13,326 nt of DNA from Deltaproteobacteria bacterium. Its GTDB lineage: Bacteria; Myxococcota_A; UBA9042; DTJE01. This document shows positions 7,343-13,326 of the stretch, piece by piece. A program made the position numbers and the translations under genes. The notes below the pieces were generated by a model. The model ran no database searches, was not told the origin of the DNA, and saw only the letters and a list, made by a program, of their open reading frames with translations. Numbering within the stretch: position 1 is the first letter of the stretch; every line of letters begins with the position of its first letter. The stretch covers positions 1-13,326 of the forward strand of contig JAADHL010000125.1 of NCBI GenBank assembly GCA_013151875.1, given 5' to 3'.

Positions 7343-9592
7343 ATGAGAACCAACGCGCAGATCCCGACCTCATTTTTCCGTATCTCGGCATTCCTGCTGA
7401 TCACGGCGGGCTTCAGCCTCGGATGCGGTGGAGGCGGAGGTTCGGACAACGGGGGGACTGACTCGGCCGGTGATGTCAAACCGGACGCTGGGCAGGACAT
7501 CCCTGTCGACGCCATGCCGGAAACCGGAACCGAAATCATCAACGATGTCGGCAAGGACATCGGCAATGATCAGGCGCAGCCGCCCAAGTGCGACCCGGCC
7601 TGTGTCTACACCGACCATCAGTACTGCGATGAGTCAGACGGCACCTGCAAGGACATGGAGTGCCGTACCTGCTACAAGGACGCCAATTGCGACTCGGGCG
7701 AGACCTGCCTCAAGCATGTATTCCAGGACGGCACGCACCTGAGCATCTGCACCAACGGATGCCTGTCGGACGCGGACTGTAAGGCCGGTTTCAACTGCGA
7801 TCAGGCGACCGGCCAGTGTCTTCCAATGGCCTTGTGCAAACCCCAGACATGCGGGGAAGGGGCCATGGGCGACCCTTGCGACTATCACGGTGTCAATGCG
7901 GGTTGCACGGCGTGCGTGGACGGTCTGGACTGCAAGGGCCGCGACCCGATCAAGGACTCTGTCTGTATGTGGGATGCGGACTGCCTGACCTTCGGCATCC
8001 CCTGGCAACAGAATCCCCAGTGCGTGGACGGCCTGTGCGCCTACTCATTCTGCACAACGCCTTGCGACGAAAACGACGAATGCCCCGAGGGATTCGGCGC
8101 CGCCAAGACCGTATTCGCTTGCACCTGCGTGCCCGTGGGAACCAGCAAGGCGGGCGAGGCCTGCCCCATTTTCAACGTCAACATGGCGGCCGACAGTTGC
8201 GATGCCGACCTGACATGCCTGGGAATCGAGGCCAAGCCTGACGGGGACGCATGCACTTCGGCCCAGGAATGCACTGACCTCGGCTATCTGGAAAACCCCG
8301 AGTGCGTGGACGGTTTCTGCGGGATCTCGTTCTGCGCCCCGATGTGCGACGCCAACGGGGACTGCGATAGCGGTTTCGGACCCATCGACGTGTCGGGCGC
8401 CTGTTTCTGCGCCCCGGTGGAGGTCGGCGATTCCCAGGCCGGGGATCCGTGCCCCATCTTCAACGTGAACCCCGACGCCGATGCCTGCGCGGGCGGCCTG
8501 ACCTGCCTTGGGGTCGCGGCCGACGACCAGAGCGCCGACTGCGCGACGGCGGCCGACTGCTCCGCTTCGGACTACTTTGGCAACCCTGTCTGCGTGGATG
8601 GGTTCTGCGGGACCTCTTTTTGTTCCCCAAAATGCGACGCGGATGACGAGTGCGAGGGCGCGTTCGGACCCATAGACGTCAACGGCAAGTGCTATTGCGC
8701 GCCCAAGGAGGTCGGTGAATCCTCCGCGGGAGAGCCATGCCCCATCTTCGGGGTGAACTCAGAAGCGGATGCATGTCTGGTCGAATTGACCTGCCTTGGG
8801 ATCGCGGCGGACGAGAACGCCTTGATGTGCACGCAGGACTCTGATTGCTCGGCGGGAACCTACCCTGGCAGCCACAAATGCATCGAAGGCAGGTGCGGAA
8901 CGTCTTTCTGCTCGGCCAAGTGCGATGCGGAAGGCAAGTGCGGCGATGGGTTCGAGCCAATCGACGTGGGTGAAAAGTGCTATTGCGCCCCGGCAGTGAC
9001 CGGAAACGCGGCGGCCGGGGACCCATGCCCGCTTGGGAATGTAAACACCGCCGCCGAGGTCTGCGCACAGGGCCTGGAGTGTCTGGGCCTCGCGGCTTTC
9101 GACTGGTCCAGGACCTGCAACGATGCCGGCGAATGCCCCCAGTTCGCCGGGATGACGAACGCCTGCTTCATGGGCTTTTGCGGCATGTCGTCGTGCGCGG
9201 CAAAGTGCGACGACACCGGTGCATGTCCCGACGGGGGAACCCCGTACCTGGCAGGGGGAAGCGCGTGTTTCTGCATAACTGGTCTGGACGACGGCAATAG
9301 CGCCGCGGGCGAGGCCTGCCCCTATATCAACGTCAACCTGGACGCCCAGGCCTGCGTCGCGGGCACTGTCTGCCGCGGGCTGATCGCGGCGCCGGAGGAC
9401 GGTGTTCAGTGCGAAACAGCGGCCGACTGCGACCCGGCGGCAAATCCGGGCGTGGCGGATTGCGTGGACGGCAACTGCGGCAGTTCATTCTGCTCGCCTC
9501 CATGCGATGGAGAAGGGGCCTGCGACAATGGCTTTGAGCCCTTCATGGACGAAAACGACCATTGCTTCTGCGCACCCCTGCCCCCCGAGTGA
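7343..9592 (+). CDS. Secreted Cys-rich lipoprotein with six ~96-residue repeats
   Basis: 749 residues. The start at 7343 was chosen over an in-frame ATG at 7196 because it begins a lipoprotein signal (hydrophobic core 14-27, FSLG then Cys28, followed by a Gly run) and has GGGGGA just upstream. The -3 lipobox residue is Ser rather than the usual Leu, a mild oddity. After an Asp/Gly-rich linker (about 35-70) comes a Cys-rich part (75-170) of the DxDC...G..C type. Six repeats of about 96 residues follow, starting near 174, 270, 366, 462, 558 and 655. Later copies share AGxxCPxxNVN, LTCLG, CVDGxCGxSFC, GFxPI and CxCAP. The gene is divergent from the giant lipoprotein. No enzyme motif is visible, I do not recognise a named domain in the repeats, and the role is unknown, probably surface or adhesive. 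Confidence 0.88.
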   Translation: MRTNAQIPTSFFRISAFLLITAGFSLGCGGGGGSDNGGTDSAGDVKPDAGQDIPVDAMPETGTEIINDVGKDIGNDQAQPPKCDPACVYTDHQYCDESDGTCKDMECRTCYKDANCDSGETCLKHVFQDGTHLSICTNGCLSDADCKAGFNCDQATGQCLPMALCKPQTCGEGAMGDPCDYHGVNAGCTACVDGLDCKGRDPIKDSVCMWDADCLTFGIPWQQNPQCVDGLCAYSFCTTPCDENDECPEGFGAAKTVFACTCVPVGTSKAGEACPIFNVNMAADSCDADLTCLGIEAKPDGDACTSAQECTDLGYLENPECVDGFCGISFCAPMCDANGDCDSGFGPIDVSGACFCAPVEVGDSQAGDPCPIFNVNPDADACAGGLTCLGVAADDQSADCATAADCSASDYFGNPVCVDGFCGTSFCSPKCDADDECEGAFGPIDVNGKCYCAPKEVGESSAGEPCPIFGVNSEADACLVELTCLGIAADENALMCTQDSDCSAGTYPGSHKCIEGRCGTSFCSAKCDAEGKCGDGFEPIDVGEKCYCAPAVTGNAAAGDPCPLGNVNTAAEVCAQGLECLGLAAFDWSRTCNDAGECPQFAGMTNACFMGFCGMSSCAAKCDDTGACPDGGTPYLAGGSACFCITGLDDGNSAAGEACPYINVNLDAQACVAGTVCRGLIAAPEDGVQCETAADCDPAANPGVADCVDGNCGSSFCSPPCDGEGACDNGFEPFMDENDHCFCAPLPPE
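7862..9589 (+). repeat. Six-copy ~96-residue, 12-cysteine protein repeat
   Basis: Copies begin at 7862, 8150, 8438, 8726, 9014 and 9305, spaced 288, 288, 288, 288 and 291 nt. Copies 2-6 each contain 12 cysteines and the first, most divergent copy has 13. Copies 2-4 are most alike. Copy 6 ends exactly at the C-terminus (CFCAP then LPPE). Confidence 0.88.
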
Positions 9593-9607
9593 CAGGCTCA
9601 TCATTTG

Positions 9608-9637
9608 TTGACAGGATCTTGATTCCGGCAGGATACT
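9608..9637 (+). promoter_or_regulatory. Sigma70-like promoter of the ACP-ligase-NadE-like cassette
   Basis: A consensus -35 TTGACA (9608-9613) is followed after 18 bases by GATACT (9632-9637, four of six matches to TATAAT). It lies in the 77-nt gap between the lipoprotein stop and the ACP start, so the cassette can be transcribed separately from the lipoprotein gene. No terminator hairpin is visible between 9592 and 9608. Confidence 0.5.
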
Positions 9638-9669
9638 GCGTCCACGGTCGTGGAGGTGAAAATACTGCG

Positions 9670-9939
9670 ATGAGCGAGGCGCAATCCGTACGAAAGGCCG
9701 TGCGGGACTTCATTCTGGAAAACTACCTGTTCACGGACGACCAGTCCGAATTGGGGGACGATGCCTCTTTCCTTCAGGAGGGGATCATCGATTCCACGGG
9801 GATCCTGGAGGTAATCGCCTTCATCGAGGACGAGTACGGGATAAACGTCGAGGATGCTGAATTGATTCCGGAAAATCTCGATTCGGTGGACAATTTGACG
9901 GCCTTCATAGTCGGAAAAACGGGCTCCCAGAAGGACTGA
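9670..9939 (+). CDS. Acyl carrier protein
   Basis: 89 residues, typical of free-standing carrier proteins. The motif GIIDSTGILEVIAFIE contains DS-T/L; its Ser is the expected 4'-phosphopantetheine attachment site. An acidic helix region (EDEYGINVEDAELIPENLDS) follows, as in the family. ATG 9670 is preferred because upstream in-frame sequence does not look like ACP. GGAGG at 9652-9656 lies upstream with a rather long 13-base spacer. The gene ends one base before the GTG start of the ligase, which implies co-translation. The ligase probably loads or modifies an acyl or carboxylate group on this carrier. This is a dedicated ACP rather than the fatty-acid-synthesis one, because no fab genes are present and the Ser context is DST, not DSL. 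Confidence 0.9.
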   Translation: MSEAQSVRKAVRDFILENYLFTDDQSELGDDASFLQEGIIDSTGILEVIAFIEDEYGINVEDAELIPENLDSVDNLTAFIVGKTGSQKD

Positions 9940-9940
9940 A

Positions 9941-11365
9941 GTGAGCACGCTGGTCCATCTGCTGCGGGAATCCGTCGAACGGTCCCCGGACAGGGAAGCC
10001 GTTACACGCGGCGATCATCGTTTATCGTACGCTGAACTGTGGGACAGGGTTGTCCGGGTCGCGGCCTTCCTGAAGAGCCAAGGCATCAAGAGTGGCGCAC
10101 GGGTCGGAATCCTGCTGGAAAACAGCCCGGAATATGTGGTTTGCCATTACGGCATCCTTGCCGCTGGCGGCACCGTCGTTGCGTTGAACGCGGCTGAAAG
10201 GGCTCGCCGCATCAGTTCCACACTGAAACATTGCGGGGCGTCCTGGCTTTTCGCCGCTGGAGGGCATCGCGAGCTGCCCGCCGTGGCCGCCGACATGGGC
10301 AGGCGCGTCGAAATCGTGGCGGTGGGGCCCCTTCGGGCGTCCATGGATCGCGAATGTCACGACTACAACGATATTCTGAAGAACCATGCGGGGGGACTCG
10401 AAGCGTCCTTTCCCGACAACGCGGAAGGCCTGGCCTCCATCATCTACACATCGGGAACGACCGGCGACCCCAAGGGGGTCATGCTCAGCCACGCGAATCT
10501 GCGCGCCAACGTGAAATCAATAGTTGGTTATCTGGGCCTAACCGAAACGGACAGCATAGTCAACGTGCTGCCCTTTCATTATTCTTACGGCAACTCGGTG
10601 CTGCACACGCATCTGGCGGTCGGAGGCAGGCTGGTCATCCATAACGGCATGCTGTACCCGACCAAGGTGCTGGAGGTCATGGCCGCAGAGCGCGTGACCG
10701 GTTTTTCTGGGGTTCCGTCCACCTTCGCCCTGCTGCTGGGGCGGGCCAGACTGACGGATCACGACCTTTCCTCACTGCGCTACATGACCCAGGCGGGTGG
10801 GCCCATGCCGCCTGTCAATGCCAGGCGTCTTCAGAAGGCCCTTCCCCACGTAAAGCTGTTCGTGATGTACGGCCAGACCGAGGCGAGCGCCAGGCTGTCC
10901 TACCTGCCCCCCGACAGGCTGGGTGACAAGCCGGGCTCGTGCGGCATTCCGATCCCCGGCGTGCGCATGGAGATCAGGGACGAAAAAGGTGAACCGGTTG
11001 CAAAGGGCGTTACAGGCGAAATATGGGCAAAGGGCGACAACGTCATGCAGGGATACTGGAACAACCCGGGGGCCACGGCCGGGGTCCTTGTGGGGGGATG
11101 GCTCAAGACGGGCGATCTGGCCCACGTCGACGATGAAGGTTATTTCTTCATCGACGGCCGTTCCTCGGACATGATCAAGAGCGGCGCGCATCGGATCAGC
11201 CCCCAGGAGGTCGAGGAGGTCATCGCCGAGATCGATGGGGTGCGGGAAGTGGCGGTGGTAGGCGTGCCCGACGAATTACTGGGTCAGGCCGTGAAGGCGG
11301 TCATCGTGGCCGATGACCGTGCAGCGGTACTGCAAGGACAACCTGGCAGCGCACAAGGTCCCTAA
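9941..11365 (+). CDS. AMP-forming acyl ligase, frameshifted near the C-terminus
   Basis: Class I adenylate-forming enzyme (acyl-CoA/acyl-ACP ligase type): activates a carboxylate with ATP to an acyl-AMP and passes it to a thiol, here probably the adjacent ACP. GTG start, one base after the ACP stop, with AAGGA just upstream. Core motifs are intact: P-loop YTSGTTGDPKG (169-179), YGQTEA (310-315), TGDLAHVDDEGYFFIDGR (from 390) and the hinge region SSDMIKSGAHRISPQEVEE (from about 408). The frame ends after VIVADDRAA with an unrelated tail (VLQGQPGSAQGP). The expected C-terminal segment with the catalytic lysine (PKTASGKIRR) is found in another frame just downstream. As read, the protein (474 residues) lacks the lysine used for adenylation. 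Either a real inactivating lesion or a sequencing/assembly error. Confidence 0.88.
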   Translation: MSTLVHLLRESVERSPDREAVTRGDHRLSYAELWDRVVRVAAFLKSQGIKSGARVGILLENSPEYVVCHYGILAAGGTVVALNAAERARRISSTLKHCGASWLFAAGGHRELPAVAADMGRRVEIVAVGPLRASMDRECHDYNDILKNHAGGLEASFPDNAEGLASIIYTSGTTGDPKGVMLSHANLRANVKSIVGYLGLTETDSIVNVLPFHYSYGNSVLHTHLAVGGRLVIHNGMLYPTKVLEVMAAERVTGFSGVPSTFALLLGRARLTDHDLSSLRYMTQAGGPMPPVNARRLQKALPHVKLFVMYGQTEASARLSYLPPDRLGDKPGSCGIPIPGVRMEIRDEKGEPVAKGVTGEIWAKGDNVMQGYWNNPGATAGVLVGGWLKTGDLAHVDDEGYFFIDGRSSDMIKSGAHRISPQEVEEVIAEIDGVREVAVVGVPDELLGQAVKAVIVADDRAAVLQGQPGSAQGP

Positions 11366-11435
11366 AACTATCGATTTCGTGGACGACCTTCCAAAGACAG
11401 CTTCCGGCAAGATACGCCGTCGGCTCCTGCAATGA
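11319..11435 (+). pseudogene. Out-of-frame C-terminal piece of the AMP-forming ligase
   Basis: Read in the frame starting at 11319 this encodes VQRYCKDNLAAHKVPKTIDF, then VDDLPKTASGKIRRRLLQ and TGA (11433-11435). This is the canonical end of acyl ligases, including the SGK lysine. Relative to the main frame the shift is +1. Fewer residues than usual separate VIVADD from RYC, so a deletion of about 26-29 nt near 11314-11320 fits better than a one-base insertion. Its TGA overlaps an ATG at 11432 (ATGA). Confidence 0.8.
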
Positions 11436-11442
11436 GCGGCAA

Positions 11443-11448
11443 AGGAGG
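11443..11448 (+). promoter_or_regulatory. Ribosome binding site fixing the NadE-like start
   Basis: A perfect AGGAGG followed by seven bases and ATG at 11456. This favours 11456 over the in-frame ATG at 11432, which only overlaps the stop of the ligase remnant and would add eight low-complexity residues. Confidence 0.7.
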
Positions 11449-11455
11449 AAAAACC

Positions 11456-12448
11456 ATGCCTTCCACCGAGACACTTCACGAGGTCCTGGAGTTCGACAGG
11501 CACGCAGAGGTGGAAAAAATAACCGGGCGGCTGCGACGAATCCTGGGCAGGAAACTTCGGCGTCGCGGTCTGGTTGTAGCCATGTCAGGGGGCATCGACA
11601 GTTCCACGTGCGCGGCCCTGGCGGTCAAGGCGGTGGGGCCTGAAAAGGTCTTTGGCCTTCTGCTGCCCGAACGCGACTCGTCGTCCGAGAGCTCGTCAAG
11701 GGGCCGGCTGCTGGCGGAACACCTGGGCATCGAATACCAAGAGCACGACATCGCGCCCACCCTGGAAGCGATCGGCTGCTACAGATGGCGCGACGAAGCC
11801 ATCAAGGCGACTTTTCCTGAATACGGAAACGGCTGGAAAAACAAGATTGTCATCTCGGGCGGTCTGAAGGGCGGAATCAATCACTTCGTGCTGGTGGTCC
11901 AGAGCCCGGAAGGGAAAGTCAGCGAAAAACGACTTGCTTTGAAGGAGTACCTGCAGATTGTCGCGGCCACCAACTTCAAGCAGCGGGTCCGCAAGACCAT
12001 CGAGTACTTCCACGCGGATCGTCTGAACTACGCGGTGGTGGGCACCCCGAACCGCGTGGAATACGACCAGGGCTTCTTCGTGAAAAACGGCGATGGGGCC
12101 GCAGACGTAAAGCCCATTGCTCATCTGTACAAAACCCAGGTATACGCCCTGGCCCGCCATCTGGTTCTGCCGTCCGAAATCTGCGCGGCCCAGCCCACGA
12201 CCGACACGTACAGCATGCCCCAGGGACAGGACGAGTTCTACTATGCCCTGCCCTTCGACAAGATGGACCTGGCTCTGTGGGCCCGCGACAACGGCGTGGA
12301 ACCGGCCCGCCTTGCATCCATGATCGACGTGACGGAAGAACAGGCCGAGTATATTTTCAGGGACATCGACGCAAAGCGGAAGACCACCGCAATGCTGCAC
12401 TGGCCGGCCCTGCTGATCGAGGACATCAAGAGAACGGAAAATGGGTGA
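11456..12448 (+). CDS. NAD synthase-like N-type ATP pyrophosphatase (NadE family)
   Basis: 330 residues. NadE-family enzymes adenylate a carboxylate and replace AMP with ammonia to make an amide. Seen here: PP-loop SGGIDSS (44-50), NFKQRVR, GTPNRVEYDQGFF (from 196), NGDGAADVKPIAHLYKTQV (around 211-228), and PTTDTYSMPQGQDEFYYALPF, where NAD synthases have a PTxxLxD...DE...G stretch. There is no glutaminase domain. An N-terminal extension of about 40 residues and a segment before LKEYLQ with ISGGLKGGINHFVL make it longer than ammonia-dependent NadE (about 275). Its place after ACP and acyl ligase, with the altered substrate loop, suggests a pathway-specific amide-forming paralogue rather than housekeeping NAD synthase, but the latter cannot be excluded. 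Confidence 0.8.
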   Translation: MPSTETLHEVLEFDRHAEVEKITGRLRRILGRKLRRRGLVVAMSGGIDSSTCAALAVKAVGPEKVFGLLLPERDSSSESSSRGRLLAEHLGIEYQEHDIAPTLEAIGCYRWRDEAIKATFPEYGNGWKNKIVISGGLKGGINHFVLVVQSPEGKVSEKRLALKEYLQIVAATNFKQRVRKTIEYFHADRLNYAVVGTPNRVEYDQGFFVKNGDGAADVKPIAHLYKTQVYALARHLVLPSEICAAQPTTDTYSMPQGQDEFYYALPFDKMDLALWARDNGVEPARLASMIDVTEEQAEYIFRDIDAKRKTTAMLHWPALLIEDIKRTENG

Positions 12449-12449
12449 A

Positions 12450-12471
12450 AAAGGGGGGGTCAGACCCCTTT
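12450..12471. terminator. GGGGTC-A-GACCCC palindrome between convergent genes
   Basis: A perfect six-base-arm palindrome (12456-12468) lies in an A5-G7 ... C4-T3 context. It could act as a bidirectional terminator for the convergent genes, though the T runs are short (TTT on the plus strand, TTTTT read from the minus strand). It also resembles the dispersed AAAGGGGTCAGACCCCTTT-type elements seen in many proteobacterial genomes (from memory). Here the G run is three bases longer than a symmetric element would have. Confidence 0.5.
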
Positions 12472-13302
12472 AGCCCGTCTGACCGCGCGATTCAGCAAGG
12501 GGATCAGGCGCTGGGCCGCGATCCGGTTGCCCTTTGCGGACGGATGGCTGTCGCGCCCGCCGCCGGTCGGGAACTCCGACAGATTGGACCTGCCGTCACC
12601 GGTCAGCACGTCATAGTAATCGAAAACCGCGACGTTCTTCAGATCATAGCCCTTCAGCCAGCCGTCGGGCGACTTCACCCAGTCGTTGAACTCACGCGCC
12701 AGGGCGCCCCTGTACCTGAGGCGTTCGGCCGGACTCTTCCTGCCCAGCACTGTTTTGGCCAGCATCTTCCACAGAGGTTGCGCAGGGGCGAATGGGGCAA
12801 CGGGCGGCGCCGTCATGTACACGAACAGGACGTCCGGATGTTTGCGAAACTCGGGTAAAAGGTCGTTCATGGCCGCCTTTGCGCCCCTGATGGTCAGTGG
12901 CGCTCCAGGAGCGTGCCCGGCATCATCGCCCTCCCCGGTGAACTCGTTGTTAGGAAAACACGACTTGAACATCACGACACTGTTTCGCCCCCCATCCGTG
13001 TATTGCTTGTCCTGGTTGTCGCAGGAAAGCACGGCGTCCATCTTCGACCGGAACTTGTCAGGCCAATCATAGAGGTCGGTGTTTTCGCCGACATCACTGC
13101 CGTAGGAAGCCTCGTGGACCTCGTATCCGTTTTTTTCCAGCAGGCCGCGCAGACCTCCGCCGTTGGGATGGGTCCTGTAGATGCAATGGTCCCCGTTTTC
13201 CCGGCCCGGGTCGGCCAGCATCTGCCCCCCGCATGAGTGATGGATGAACAGCAACCTGACTGGCCCCTGCACCGGGTCCGCTGAAAACCCTGAAAGGTCC
13301 AT
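12460..13302 (-). CDS. SGNH/GDSL-hydrolase-like protein
   Basis: 280 residues from ATG 13302. SGNH enzymes are Ser-His esterases, lipases or carbohydrate O-deacylases. Seen here: RLLFIHHSCGG at 16-26 (Ser23 as candidate nucleophile), FKSCFPNN in the middle (oxyanion block-like), LFVYMTAPP, and GGRDSHPSAKGN near the end (Asp251 and His253 as candidate catalytic pair). The D-x-H spacing is one residue shorter than the usual DxxH. No signal peptide or membrane segment is visible from this start. ATG 13302 has AGGGGAGG eight bases upstream. A GTG at 13311 is in frame, and the frame stays open to the window edge, so a longer N-terminus (possibly with a signal) cannot be ruled out. It is convergent with the NadE-like gene; a link to its product is speculative. 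Confidence 0.7.
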   Translation of the reverse strand: MDLSGFSADPVQGPVRLLFIHHSCGGQMLADPGRENGDHCIYRTHPNGGGLRGLLEKNGYEVHEASYGSDVGENTDLYDWPDKFRSKMDAVLSCDNQDKQYTDGGRNSVVMFKSCFPNNEFTGEGDDAGHAPGAPLTIRGAKAAMNDLLPEFRKHPDVLFVYMTAPPVAPFAPAQPLWKMLAKTVLGRKSPAERLRYRGALAREFNDWVKSPDGWLKGYDLKNVAVFDYYDVLTGDGRSNLSEFPTGGGRDSHPSAKGNRIAAQRLIPLLNRAVRRAKGV

Positions 13303-13310
13303 GGCCGCCA

Positions 13311-13318
13311 CCTCCCCT
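13311..13318 (-). promoter_or_regulatory. Ribosome binding site of the SGNH-like gene
   Basis: Minus-strand AGGGGAGG with an eight-base spacer to ATG 13302. It abuts the alternative GTG at 13311, which would have no spacer, so ATG 13302 is preferred. Confidence 0.55.
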
Positions 13319-13326
13319 TTGCGTTC

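Noticed and set aside
11432..11455. ATG at 11432 as the NadE-like start
   Set aside because: It has no good ribosome binding site; the perfect AGGAGG points to 11456. The ATGA overlap with the ligase remnant is noted but may be coincidence.
11696..12400. Minus-strand open frames within the NadE-like gene
   Set aside because: Shadow frames of a gene with clear conserved motifs on the plus strand.

Overview
The window (13.3 kb, GC-rich, no RNA genes or mobile-element genes recognised) looks like a chromosomal piece of an uncultured Myxococcota or deltaproteobacterium-like organism. The basis is family resemblance only: very large secreted lipoproteins with MopE-type Asp/Cys motifs, an Asp-rich linker after the lipobox, and a beta-helix with Gly-rich loops are typical of that group. 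The lineage is an inference; no marker gene is present.

Layout. (1) Positions 1-7089, minus strand: one uninterrupted frame of at least 2363 codons that runs off the left edge. It encodes a giant Cys-rich surface lipoprotein made of a signal peptide, an Asp-rich linker, three large Cys-rich modules, a 58-residue tandem array (22 motifs in almost perfect 174-nt register), a beta-helix-like part and a Gly-rich tail. (2) 7090-7342: a divergent intergenic region with a perfect 16-bp palindrome near the minus-strand start. (3) 7343-9592, plus strand: a second Cys-rich lipoprotein built of six ~96-residue repeats with 12-13 cysteines each. (4) 9608-12448, plus strand: a promoter-like sequence followed by a tight three-gene cassette: acyl carrier protein, AMP-forming acyl ligase (frameshifted near its end) and an NAD-synthase-like N-type ATP pyrophosphatase. 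(5) 12460-13302, minus strand: an SGNH/GDSL-hydrolase-like protein convergent with the cassette. The two are separated by 11 nt and by a GGGGTC-A-GACCCC palindrome that contains the hydrolase stop codon.

How the parts may work together. The two divergent lipoproteins share signal type, Asp-rich linker and extreme cysteine content, so they are probably exported, disulfide-stabilised cell-surface proteins expressed from one control region. The ACP/ligase/NadE-like cassette has the logic of carboxylate activation (ligase), tethering (ACP) and adenylation-driven amide formation (NadE-like). It therefore looks like a small biosynthetic or tailoring module rather than primary metabolism, but its product cannot be read from the sequence. 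The ligase is split in this assembly: its C-terminal catalytic-lysine segment lies in another frame.
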